This document shows positions 1-6,367 of a DNA stretch of 10,935 bases, in pieces; the stretch's first letter is position 1, and every line of letters starts with the position of its first letter. The notes beneath the pieces were generated by a model. It was not told the DNA's origin, made no database searches, and was given only the letters and a program-made list of their open reading frames with translations. Made by a program: the position numbers and the translations under genes. The DNA comes from CAVSUR01 sp052143655 (lineage in GTDB: Bacteria; Actinomycetota; Actinomycetes; Streptosporangiales; Streptosporangiaceae), in assembly GCA_052143655.1 (NCBI GenBank), contig JBKQSL010000031.1:1-10935 (forward strand), read 5' to 3'.

Positions 1-346
1 CGCCGCCGTGACGCCGACCGGCCACGATGGCCAGCTGCCGCGGTGAACCGGGCCGATCGGTACCCCCGACAGCAGCCGAAGCGGCAGGTACGGGTGAGCC
101 GCCCGGTGCCAGCTCGCAAGCGCTTCAGGGTGCTGCTTCAACGCCAGGGAACCGGGCGGACACATGCATCCGCGCGGCCGTGCCCAGTCAGCCGCGCAGC
201 GAGTTTCTGGGTCCCATGGGCTGGCCGTCGGCGATCCCGTCAGCGGCGTGGACTCGCCCATCTCGAGCGCATGCCGGTAGTCGGCTGCGGTCATCCGCCA
301 CGGCCTCGCGCTGTGGGAGGTGATCGCGGCACCGACGATGCGCAGC
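1..346 (-). other. Degenerate region with an open minus-strand frame running off the left edge
   Basis: I see no recognisable intact gene here. One minus-strand frame stays open from about 348 to the left edge. It begins with residues GLRIVGAAITSHS, which would plausibly continue the helicase fragment at 347-502 after a single-base frame change. It then passes MTAADYRHALEMGESTP and a stretch with less regular third-position GC. The remainder matches no family I know. The likeliest reading is decayed or rearranged continuation of the helicase gene. A gene entering from the left edge is the alternative. Confidence 0.3.
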
Positions 347-502
347 CCGCCACGCCTCCAACTCCCGGTCAAGCTCGTCGGTCAGCGAGCGCTGCGGGAC
401 CAGCCAGGCAGCCCTCCGCCGCTCGGTTAGCACCGCTCGCAACGCAGCCATCATCCCGATGACGGTCTTCCCCGCGCCGGTCGGAGCGACCACCGGCACA
501 TG
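347..502 (-). pseudogene. DEAD/DEAH-type (superfamily 2) helicase fragment containing Walker A
   Basis: Read on the minus strand, this piece gives HVPVVAPTGAGKTVIGMM, a classic superfamily 2 helicase motif I (APTGAGKT), followed by an alpha-helical stretch and AAWLVPQRSLTDELDRELEAWR. The latter resembles motif Ia, in which a 'VP' strand precedes a helix. Only about 52 residues are recognisable. Upstream of 502 the sequence switches at once to antisense of a PIN-domain gene. Downstream of about 347 the frame must change by one base to continue as GLRIVG. No DEAH box or C-terminal RecA domain is present, so this cannot be a working ATPase. Such helicase modules are common in restriction, defence and mobile regions, and the neighbouring toxin fragment and insertion sequence fit a rearrangement-prone site. 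The family is fairly certain; the subfamily is unknown. Confidence 0.6.
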
Positions 503-512
503 TCCAGCCGAG

Positions 513-701
513 TCCGCGCAATACCGCCTGCTACGGCAGGGAGCGCACCGGGCATTGTCGGCCGCGGACCTGATGATCTGCGCCACCGCACCCCAGCACG
601 ACCTGGTGGTGCTCCACGACGACAAGGACTTCGCCACCGCCGCACGGTACCTCCCCGACGTGCGCGAGCGCACCATCCACGACGCCCCGCAACCCGGCTA
701 A
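513..701 (+). pseudogene. VapC-like PIN-domain toxin, C-terminal half only
   Basis: The plus-strand frame ending with TAA at 699-701 reads AQYRLLRQGAHRALSAADLMICATA, then HDLVVLHDDKDFATAARYLP. This is the C-terminal half of a VapC/PIN ribonuclease. The Asp of SAADLMICA and the Asp residues of LHDDKDF correspond to the third and fourth acidic metal-binding positions of the fold. The N-terminal half, with the first Asp and the Glu, is absent. An ATG at 459 keeps the frame open, but the first ~18 codons of that frame are simply antisense to the helicase Walker A region. The 80-residue ORF is therefore a chance chimera, not a native start. No VapB antitoxin gene lies upstream, as expected if the 5' part was lost in a rearrangement. 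Catalytic activity is not expected. Confidence 0.7.
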
Positions 702-702
702 G

Positions 703-725
703 GCCCTGCCCCGACGGGGCAGGGC
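703..725 (+). terminator. Perfect 10-bp stem-loop after the vapC remnant
   Basis: The arms gccctgcccc (703-712) and ggggcagggc (716-725) are perfect reverse complements around a 3-nt loop, and the hairpin starts 2 nt after the TAA at 699-701. There is no T-run behind it, which is common for intrinsic terminators in high-GC actinobacteria. It probably belonged to the intact toxin gene. Confidence 0.6.
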
Positions 726-932
726 GATGCCTGCGCCGGGGCGCGGGGCGTCTACGCCCGTAGCGCGATCCGAACGGCACTCCCCGCGCGGACCAGTCGC
801 TGCCCGACCCTGGGAACGTTCGCGTAATGGCCCGGTCTGGCTGCCGATTGGTAGCCCCAGCAGGTGCCGCATCAGCAGGCCAGCGCCCCTGCAGAGGGTA
901 CCGATGCTTCGGTCAGGTGGGCCGAAAGTTGC
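726..932. other. Non-coding stretch between the vapC remnant and the insertion sequence
   Basis: About 200 bases lie between the terminator hairpin and the left end of the IS256-type element. I see no ORF with family resemblance, no tRNA-like cloverleaf and no strong promoter. The open frames across it lack the expected codon-position bias. Confidence 0.4.
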
Positions 933-953
933 GTCCCTGATAGTGGTGTAACG
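933..953 (+). repeat. Left terminal inverted repeat of the IS256-type element
   Basis: It pairs with 2510-2530. Shared blocks are ccctg and gtggtgta, with scattered mismatches between. The exact outer base is uncertain by a few positions. Confidence 0.55.
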
Positions 954-1011
954 CGGTTGGCGTGATCATCGTCGGCGTGTCTGCCGGACGAGGACGCGGC
1001 CATCGCGGGAT

Positions 1012-1044
1012 CTTTCGAGTGAACCCTCACAGCACTCTCGAAAG
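1012..1044 (+). promoter_or_regulatory. Inverted repeat in the transposase 5' leader
   Basis: Arms ctttcgag (1012-1019) and ctcgaaag (1037-1044) are perfect complements, separated by 17 nt and ending 12 nt before the transposase ATG at 1057. The same ctcgaaag word recurs at 2496-2503 near the right end. It may be a transposase-binding sub-terminal site, or a leader hairpin that limits read-through translation from outside promoters. That function is inferred; the repeat itself is plain. Confidence 0.45.
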
Positions 1045-1056
1045 GGAACCATCGCG

Positions 1057-2304
1057 ATGACCGCACCTCACATCATCGACCCTGGCCGGCTGCTGGGCCA
1101 GGCTCTGTCAGACGCGTCGCCGGATCTGATGCGCAACCTGCTGTCTACGGTGATCAGCGCGCTGCTGTCGGCTGATGCCGACGCGGTGTGCGGCGCCGAG
1201 TACGGCGTCGTCTCGCCGGAGCGGGTGAATTCCCGTAACGGCTACCGGCATCGGGAGCTGGACACCCGGGTGGGCACGATCGACGTGGCGCTCCCGAAGC
1301 TGCGTCAGGGCAGCTATTTCCCGGAGTGGCTGCTGGAGCGCCGCAAGCGGGCCGAGGCCGCGCTGGTCAGCGTGGTGGCGACCTGTTACCTGCTCGGCGT
1401 CTCGACGCGGCGGATGGACAAGCTCGTGCAGAGCCTGGGCATCACGTCGCTGTCGAAGTCGCAGGTCTCGCGGATGGCCGCGGACCTGGACGAGCAGGTG
1501 ACCGCGTTCCGCACCCGCCCACTCGGGCAGGCGGGGCCGTTCACGTTCGTGGCCGCCGACGCGCTGACGATGAAGGTCCGCGAACAGGGCCGGGTCGTCA
1601 GCGCCGTCGTGCTGGTCGCGACCGGTGTCAACGCCGACGGGCACCGCGAGGTGCTCGGGGTCAAGGTCGCCACCAGCGAGACCAGGGAAGCCTGGAACGT
1701 GTTCTTCGCCGACCTGGTCGCCCGGGGCCTGGCCGGTGTCGTGCTGGTCACCAGCGACGCCCACGCCGGCCTCGTGGAGGCGATCGCGGCGAACCTGCCC
1801 GGCGCCAGCTGGCAGCGGTGCCGTACTCATTACGCCGCGAACCTCATGTCGGCCTGCCCCAAGAGCGCCTGGGGCGGGATGAAGGCGATGCTGCACTCGG
1901 TCTATGACCAGCCCGACGCCGGCGCGGTCAGCGCCCAGTACGACAAGATGCTCGACACCGTCACCGGCCCGCTGCCGGCCGTGGCCGCACACCTCGACGC
2001 CGCCCGCGCCGACGTGCTCGCCTTCACCGCCTTCCCGAAGGAGGTCTGGCGCCAGATCTGGTCGAACAACCCCAACGAACGGCTCAACCGCGAGATCCGC
2101 CGCCGCACCGACGTCGTCGGCATCTTCCCCAACCGCGACGCCATCACCCGCCTGGTCGGCGCCGTGCTGGCCGAACAGCACGACGAATGGGCCGAAGGCC
2201 GCCGCTACCTGTCCCTCGACGTCCTGACCCGCGCCCGCACCCAGCACGCCGCCGACCCGGCCGCATCCCCTGCCGAACTGCCCGAACTGGAGGCTGCAGC
2301 ATGA
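1057..2304 (+). CDS. IS256-family (Mutator-type) DDE transposase
   Basis: This 415-residue protein catalyses cut-and-paste or copy-out transposition of the surrounding element. The N-terminus (about 1-100) is the DNA-binding part of Mutator-type transposases, with the typical RNGYRHRELDTRVGTIDVALPKLR region. The RNase H-like core supplies the presumed DDE triad: Asp168 in FVAADALTMKVR, Asp234 in VLVTSDAHAG, and Glu341 in NPNERLNREIRRRTDVVGIFPN. The family CxxH signature is present as CRTH (255-258). The length agrees with the usual ~400 residues and there is no internal stop, so it is probably functional. The ATG at 1057 is preceded by gaaagggaacc, a usable ribosome-binding site. Its TGA overlaps the ATG of the next small ORF. 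Family assignment is secure; I do not name a specific IS. Confidence 0.95.
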   Translation: MTAPHIIDPGRLLGQALSDASPDLMRNLLSTVISALLSADADAVCGAEYGVVSPERVNSRNGYRHRELDTRVGTIDVALPKLRQGSYFPEWLLERRKRAEAALVSVVATCYLLGVSTRRMDKLVQSLGITSLSKSQVSRMAADLDEQVTAFRTRPLGQAGPFTFVAADALTMKVREQGRVVSAVVLVATGVNADGHREVLGVKVATSETREAWNVFFADLVARGLAGVVLVTSDAHAGLVEAIAANLPGASWQRCRTHYAANLMSACPKSAWGGMKAMLHSVYDQPDAGAVSAQYDKMLDTVTGPLPAVAAHLDAARADVLAFTAFPKEVWRQIWSNNPNERLNREIRRRTDVVGIFPNRDAITRLVGAVLAEQHDEWAEGRRYLSLDVLTRARTQHAADPAASPAELPELEAAA

Positions 2305-2486
2305 CACCGGACCACCCCGGCCCCGGCCTGACCCGCCAGCAGTACCTCGCCCTGCTCGCCGCCGGCCACGAAACCGGCTTCTGGAACGACCACGGCAGGC
2401 CCGCGCCCTGGCCCGACGACATCGACGAATGGAGGCCCGCCACAGGCGAACCGATCAGTCTCGAACCCGGAGAACAGCCCTTCTAA
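2301..2486 (+). CDS. Small 61-aa passenger ORF of the IS element, function unknown
   Basis: The ATG at 2301 overlaps the transposase stop as ATGA, so translation is probably coupled. The product is acidic and rich in Pro, Trp and Glu, with the stretch LTRQQYLALLAAGHETGFWNDHG followed by WPDDIDEWRP. No membrane segment, zinc ligand set or helix-turn-helix is evident. It ends 24 nt before the right inverted repeat, hence it travels with the element. I do not recognise the family. The position suggests either a transposition accessory factor or a regulator of the transposase. A neutral cargo peptide is equally possible. Third positions are strongly GC, which supports real coding. Confidence 0.6.
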   Translation: MTPDHPGPGLTRQQYLALLAAGHETGFWNDHGRPAPWPDDIDEWRPATGEPISLEPGEQPF

Positions 2487-2495
2487 CCAGCTCGT

Positions 2496-2506
2496 CTCGA
2501 AAGATC
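2496..2506 (-). repeat. Sub-terminal inverted copy of the gatctttcgag motif
   Basis: This 11-bp perfect reverse complement of 1009-1019 lies 3 nt inside the right terminal repeat. On the left the matching copy is about 55 nt inside the terminal repeat, so the two ends are asymmetric. Confidence 0.5.
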
Positions 2507-2509
2507 AGC

Positions 2510-2530
2510 CGATACACCACGTCCAGGGGC
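2510..2530 (-). repeat. Right terminal inverted repeat of the IS256-type element
   Basis: It is the partner of 933-953 and contains tacaccac and ccagggg. TTGACC starts at the next base (2531) and could act as a -35 hexamer created at the junction. I see no well-spaced -10 for it. Confidence 0.55.
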
Positions 2531-2720
2531 TTGACCGGGACAGCGCTGTTTGCGGGGATCGGTTCCGGGCGGCAAGGTACCCGGCGAGCAGGGGCAAAGG
2601 TCCTGGCAGCGGGGTCCATCGGGCCGTGGCAGGCAGTGCAGCCAGTGCCTAGGCTCGGTATGGTCGGCAGGCGCGCCGGCACCCTGCCCGGCGTGCCGCC
2701 CGCCAGCCCGACCAGGCCAG

Positions 2721-2725
2721 GGAGG
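2721..2725 (+). promoter_or_regulatory. Ribosome-binding site that fixes the acyltransferase start
   Basis: GGAGG lies 6 nt upstream of the ATG at 2732. It decides the start in favour of 2732 over the upstream in-frame ATG at 2429, which falls inside the IS passenger ORF. The 200 bases from 2531 to 2720 hold no gene that I can see. Confidence 0.75.
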
Positions 2726-2731
2726 CGAGGC

Positions 2732-4183
2732 ATGGACGCGTTGAACTCGCTGGGGGCCTCATTCATCGACGCGGAGGATCAGGACCGGCAGGCATCATTC
2801 GCGATCGCCTCGGTCGCGGTGTTCGAGCCGCCGGCCCCGGCGTACGAGGAGTTCCTCACCGCCATCGCCCGGCGGCTGCCGCTGGTTCCGCTGTACCGCA
2901 AGAAGCTGCGCAAGGTGCCGCTGGGCCTGGGGCCGCCGGTCTGGGTGGACGACCCGCACTTCGACCTGCGCTACCACATCCGGCACACGGCGCTGCCGAC
3001 CCCGGGCGGGGAGGAACAGCTGCGCCGGATGGTCGCGCGGGTGATGGCCCAGCGGCTCGATCGTGACTACCCGCTGTGGGAGTACTGGCTGATCGAGGGG
3101 CTCGACCAGGACCGGTGGGCGCTGCTGTCCAAGGTGCATCACTGCATGGTTGACGGCGTGTCCGGCACGGACCTGTACCGGGTGCTTTTCGATGCCGCGC
3201 CCGAGCCCGTGACCGGGCCGGCCGCCGGCCCGGCGGCCGGGGACGAGCATCAGCCCGGCGCCGACGGCTCCCGCCCGGGCGGCGAGCCATCGGATCTGCG
3301 GCTGGCCCTGCGGGCCGCGGCCGGCGCGCTGCTGCTCCCGGTCCGGGACGGCGGCGCGCTCTACCGGGCGGTGAGCCGCCCGAATGCGACGTTCCGGCAG
3401 GCGGCGACCGCGCTGCGCGGAGTGGCCAAGATGGCGGGCGCGCTGCCGCCGGCCCCTCGCTCGTCGCTGTCCGGGCCGATCGGCCGCCAGCGCCGTTACA
3501 CCTGGGCGCGGGCCTCGCTCAGTGACGTCAAGGCGATCAAGTCCGAACTGGGCGGGACCGTCAACGACGTGTTCCTGGCCGCGATCGCGCACGGCTTCCG
3601 CAGCCTGCTGCTGGCCCGCGGCGAGGAGCCGGCCGCGGGCACGGTGCCCACGCTGATCCCGGTCTCGGTGCGGCAGCCCGGCCAGGAGAGCATCTACGAC
3701 AACCGGCTGACCGCGCTGGTCGCCGACCTGCCCGTCGAGGTGGCCGACCCGATCGAGCGGCTGGCCGCCGTGACCAGCCGGATGGCCGAGCTGAAGGCCA
3801 GCAGCGAGGGCTCGGCCGGCGAGGCGCTGGTCGCCCTGGGCAGCCTGACCCCGCGCCCGCTGGCCACGATGTTCGTCCGGCTCGCCTTCAGCCTGCCGCA
3901 GCGCGAGATCGTCACCGTGACCACCAGCGTGCCCGGCCCGCGCCAGCCGCTGTACGCGATGGGCCGGCACCTGGTGGAGATCATCCCGTACGTGCCGATC
4001 GCCACCACCCTGCGGACCGGGGTGTCGATCTTCACCTACTGCGGCAGCGTCACGTTCGGGATCACCGGCGACTACGACTCGACTCCGGACCTGGAGGTGC
4101 TGGCCCGCGGCATCGAGGACGGGATCAGCGAGCTGCTGGCGGCGACCGGGAACGGCGCGCCCCCGCAGACGGCCGCCAGCTGA
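2732..4183 (+). CDS. WS/DGAT-type acyltransferase (wax ester synthase / diacylglycerol acyltransferase)
   Basis: This 483-residue protein transfers an acyl chain from acyl-CoA to a fatty alcohol or diacylglycerol, the last step of wax ester or triacylglycerol storage. The catalytic HHxxxDG motif is intact as HHCMVDG (136-142). Flanking family blocks are also present: PLWEYWLIEGL (114-124), the GGTVNDVFLAAIAHGFR block with its Asn-Asp (278-279), and the VPGPRQPLY segment near the C-terminus. A Gly/Pro/Ala-rich linker (about 160-186) separates the two halves of the fold. Length fits the usual 450-490 residues. The enzyme is normally a peripheral membrane protein. The gene stands alone on the plus strand and converges with a patatin-like lipase gene, a neighbour that could act on the same lipid pool. 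Whether it favours alcohols or diacylglycerol cannot be told from sequence. Confidence 0.92.
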   Translation: MDALNSLGASFIDAEDQDRQASFAIASVAVFEPPAPAYEEFLTAIARRLPLVPLYRKKLRKVPLGLGPPVWVDDPHFDLRYHIRHTALPTPGGEEQLRRMVARVMAQRLDRDYPLWEYWLIEGLDQDRWALLSKVHHCMVDGVSGTDLYRVLFDAAPEPVTGPAAGPAAGDEHQPGADGSRPGGEPSDLRLALRAAAGALLLPVRDGGALYRAVSRPNATFRQAATALRGVAKMAGALPPAPRSSLSGPIGRQRRYTWARASLSDVKAIKSELGGTVNDVFLAAIAHGFRSLLLARGEEPAAGTVPTLIPVSVRQPGQESIYDNRLTALVADLPVEVADPIERLAAVTSRMAELKASSEGSAGEALVALGSLTPRPLATMFVRLAFSLPQREIVTVTTSVPGPRQPLYAMGRHLVEIIPYVPIATTLRTGVSIFTYCGSVTFGITGDYDSTPDLEVLARGIEDGISELLAATGNGAPPQTAAS

Positions 4184-4299
4184 TCCCGTCTCGCCCTCGT
4201 GCCGCCTCCGGCCTCGCGCGGGGTTTCATGATCGTGGAGCATGCTCGGCGAATATACCGGGAAAGTGCCCACGATCACGGAACTATCCCGGCCGAGGAC
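4184..4299. terminator. Convergent intergenic region with a 9-bp inverted repeat
   Basis: Arms tgatcgtgg (4229-4237) and ccacgatca (4269-4277) are perfect complements around a 31-nt loop. The loop side begins with the palindrome gagcatgctc (4237-4246, sharing one base with the arm). Lying between two converging stop codons, the repeat could serve as a bidirectional terminator. The long loop and lack of a T-run make that tentative. Confidence 0.35.
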
Positions 4300-5355
4300 T
4301 CAGGCGGCCTGCTCGCCGCTTTCGCGCAGCGCGGCGACCGCCGCGGCGGAGGTGCGCAGCGACGTCTCCAGGACCGCGGCCCGCCGCCGCGGATCCATCA
4401 GGTTGGCGCCCATCGCGGCGATGTCCTCGGGGCCCGGGGTGAGCACGGTCACCGCGATCCCGGCCGCGCGCATCGCGCGCACATCCCGGCGCAGTGCGCC
4501 AGCCGACAGCCGCCGCAGCCGCCGGTCCAGATGATCCTGCGGCCGGAGCGGCCGGGCCGGCGCGGTACCTGCCAGCGGGGCGAGCACGTATACCTGGTCC
4601 ACTCCGGCCCGGGCCAGCAGCCGCAGCGACGTCCCCGAGCGCACCCCGCCGTCCACGTAGCGGCGGCCGCCGATGACGGCGGGAGCGAACCAGCCGGGAA
4701 TCGAGCAGGAGGCCACCACGGCGTCAGCCAGCCGCGCCCGCGGCGCTCCTAGCTGGCCGAACACAACCCTGCGGCCGGTGTCGTAATCTACCGCCGTGAT
4801 CCAGGTCGGCCGGTCCACCCAGTGCGGCGGCGCGCCCGCGCCGTGGCCGTGCGCGTGGTGGTGCAGCGCGGTCACCATGTCATGCAGTTCGGCGTGCTGA
4901 CCGCGACCGCACGGCAGCCAGGCGGCGGCGCCTACCAGCGGGGGCACCCGGTGCGGGGCCAGCATCGCGGTCAGCGCCAGCCGGGGCGAGCCGACCCGCA
5001 GCCGCGGCACGGGCGGGTAAGGACCGCCGCCCACCCGGTCCGCGCTAGCGGCCGCGAGGCCGCCGACCGCCGCGCCGCGCATCTGCGCGACCATCTCGTC
5101 CGGGGTCAGGTGACAGCGCAGCGCCGCGGCGAGCACACTGCCGGCGCTGGTCCCGGCGATCACGTCGGCGTCGCCTGCCGGGCACGGCATGAGCCCCTGC
5201 AGGGCCGGCAGCGCCCCGGTCATCCAGGCCGCGCCCACCACTCCCCCGGCACCGAGCACCAGCCCGACCCGCGGCCGGCCGGAGCGGTGCACCGCGGGCC
5301 GCTGCGGCCCGTCATGCCACTCACGTCCGTCGTGCCAGTGAGGTGAGCCTGGCAT
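4300..5355 (-). CDS. Patatin-like phospholipase / acyl hydrolase
   Basis: This 351-residue patatin-family enzyme is expected to hydrolyse acyl esters of phospholipids or neutral lipids through a Ser-Asp dyad. All three family motifs are seen: the Gly-rich oxyanion hole LGAGGVVGAAW (34-44), the nucleophile elbow GTSAG (68-72, Ser70), and the DGG catalytic Asp motif (Asp235) in GGRRYVDGGVRSGTSL. There is no signal peptide, so it is probably cytoplasmic or membrane-associated. The N-terminal ~25 residues carry a short HWHDG/EWHDG duplication, and residues 165-171 are His-rich; both lie outside the recognised motifs. The ATG at 5355 is used because no better start with a ribosome-binding site lies before the oxyanion motif. 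The gene follows the exopolysaccharide operon on the same strand after 166 bp and may have its own promoter. Confidence 0.9.
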   Translation of the reverse strand: MPGSPHWHDGREWHDGPQRPAVHRSGRPRVGLVLGAGGVVGAAWMTGALPALQGLMPCPAGDADVIAGTSAGSVLAAALRCHLTPDEMVAQMRGAAVGGLAAASADRVGGGPYPPVPRLRVGSPRLALTAMLAPHRVPPLVGAAAWLPCGRGQHAELHDMVTALHHHAHGHGAGAPPHWVDRPTWITAVDYDTGRRVVFGQLGAPRARLADAVVASCSIPGWFAPAVIGGRRYVDGGVRSGTSLRLLARAGVDQVYVLAPLAGTAPARPLRPQDHLDRRLRRLSAGALRRDVRAMRAAGIAVTVLTPGPEDIAAMGANLMDPRRRAAVLETSLRTSAAAVAALRESGEQAA

Positions 5356-5400
5356 TACTGCCCCCCGCGCCGGTGATCAGCAGGCCCGGCGCTGTAGTCG

Positions 5401-5430
5401 TATTGTGGGCGGCCGGGCCGGCCCGCACAA
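5401..5430 (-). promoter_or_regulatory. Possible promoter with an interrupted palindrome upstream of the patatin gene
   Basis: On the minus strand TTGTGC (5425-5430) is followed after 18 nt by ACAATA (5401-5406). The intervening GC-rich sequence forms an imperfect palindrome whose ends are ttgtg and cacaa. It could be a -35/-10 pair overlapped by an operator. The fit to the consensus is modest. Confidence 0.3.
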
Positions 5431-5521
5431 CTGCCGGCCAGGCGGCCGTCAGGCGCCCGGAGGGGAAGCAGGGCTGGGGGCCGAGCGCGGCTTCGCGGCG
5501 CTGGGACCTGCTGTCGCGGCG

Positions 5522-6358
5522 CTAGGAACTGCTGCCTGCTGGACAGGAAGCCGCTACCAGGGCGACCTCGCGGGTCCAGTAGCTGGGCAGTGCCCCGTAC
5601 GGGTTCGCGCCCGAGCCGTCTGTCACGTAGACGTAGCCGCCGCGCCGGGCCCGGGCCAGGCTGACGGCCTGGGCCAGCTGGGCCGGGCTGGCCGCGTAGA
5701 TCGTGTGCGCGAACCGGTCCGCGGGATACTGGCGAGCCCACTGCGGCACCGAGATGCGGGCGTAACTGGCGTAGGGCCCCTCGAAGGCCATCACCACGCT
5801 CGCCACCGACAGGTAGCTCCGGTCCGGGTAGGTCCCGGGGTTGATCCAGATCGGCGCGCCCGGGGTGAGCGAGCGGATGTAGCCGGCCAGCTGCCGGTAA
5901 TAGGGAAGCTGGGCGGTCACGCCGCGGACCTCGTCCAGGAAAACCCCCCGGACGCCGTACCACGCCAGGTAGTGCCGGACGTCGGCCTCGACGGCGGCGA
6001 CAGGCCGGGCGCCGTAGGCGGTCGAGGAGTAGCCGATGATGCGGACCCCCTTCGACCGGGCCTGGCGGACAACGGCTCGGAAATGGGCGCTGGGCGCACT
6101 GCCTGCGCCGAGGCCGGAGATGTCCAGGATCATCACCCGGGGCGCGGGCTTGCTGTCGGCCGCGCGGGCCCAGGTGCCGGAGGAGTAGAAGTACGCGGGC
6201 ACGAACGAGGCCTGGCACCCGGACTGGCCCGGTCCGGTCAGCTGGGCCGCCAGGCCCGCCGCGGCCGCCAGCACCAGGGCCCCCGCGATAACCACCAGGG
6301 CCAGCGGCCGCCGGGCGATCCTCAGCAGCCGCCCCCTGCGTGACTCAAGTCCGCTCAT
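5522..6358 (-). CDS. Membrane-anchored spherulin-4 / GH135-like protein (candidate alpha-1,4-galactosaminidase)
   Basis: This 278-residue protein has a basic N-terminus (RRGRLLRIARR), one hydrophobic segment at about 18-40, then a domain that looks outside-facing. The domain matches the spherulation-specific family 4 / Sph3-like TIM-barrel pattern: SFVPAYFYSSGTW, RVMILDISGLGAG, GVRIIGYSSTAYG, GVFLDEVRG, WINPGTYPDRSY, VVMAFEGPYASY and GYVYVTDGSGANPYGALP. Asp142-Glu143 and Glu193 sit where fungal Sph3 (GH135, which cuts galactosaminogalactan) has its acidic active-site residues. Cys48 and Cys272, the only cysteines, bracket the domain and may form a disulfide. It starts 9 bp after the preceding gene's stop, with GGGGAC as ribosome-binding site. 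It probably trims or releases the polymer made by this operon, as PelA does in Pel systems. Substrate is inferred. Confidence 0.75.
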   Translation of the reverse strand: MSGLESRRGRLLRIARRPLALVVIAGALVLAAAAGLAAQLTGPGQSGCQASFVPAYFYSSGTWARAADSKPAPRVMILDISGLGAGSAPSAHFRAVVRQARSKGVRIIGYSSTAYGARPVAAVEADVRHYLAWYGVRGVFLDEVRGVTAQLPYYRQLAGYIRSLTPGAPIWINPGTYPDRSYLSVASVVMAFEGPYASYARISVPQWARQYPADRFAHTIYAASPAQLAQAVSLARARRGGYVYVTDGSGANPYGALPSYWTREVALVAASCPAGSSS

Positions 6359-6367
6359 CGTCGTCCC

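Larger units (their letters stand above)
933..2530 (+). mobile_element. IS256-family insertion sequence, about 1.6 kb, apparently complete
   Basis: The element carries a full-length IS256-type transposase and a small downstream ORF. Imperfect terminal inverted repeats bound it. On the left (933-953) the core is ccctgatagtggtgta. On the right (2510-2530, read on the minus strand) it is ccctggacgtggtgta, so the shared elements are ccctg and gtggtgta. A second inverted pair lies inside: gatctttcgag at 1009-1019 and its reverse complement at 2496-2506. No convincing 8-9 bp target duplication is visible. The bases just outside the ends (aaagttgc on the left, ttgaccgg on the right) do not match, so the insertion may be old, a recombination may have joined unrelated flanks, or my boundaries may be off by a few bases. 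Confidence 0.7.

Noticed and set aside
1108..2307. 399-codon minus-strand open frame opposite the transposase
   Set aside because: It is antisense to a full-length IS256 transposase with intact catalytic residues. The shadow is explained by GC-rich codon usage.
917..2540. Target-site duplication flanking the IS element
   Set aside because: Bases outside the inferred ends (aaagttgc versus ttgaccgg) do not match, so no duplication can be claimed.
2531..2560. Hybrid promoter created by the IS right end (TTGACC at 2531)
   Set aside because: No acceptable -10 hexamer follows at 16-19 nt, only GC-rich sequence.
2429..2731. Upstream in-frame extension of the acyltransferase from ATG 2429
   Set aside because: It starts inside the IS passenger ORF, lacks family resemblance, and a strong GGAGG site supports ATG 2732.
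2795..3970. 391-codon minus-strand open frame opposite the acyltransferase
   Set aside because: It is rich in Gln/His/Arg/Gly with no motif, and antisense to a clear WS/DGAT protein.
5405..6343. 312-codon plus-strand open frame opposite the anchored spherulin-4 gene
   Set aside because: No domain and a shadow-like composition. The minus-strand gene has a ribosome-binding site, anchor and family motifs.
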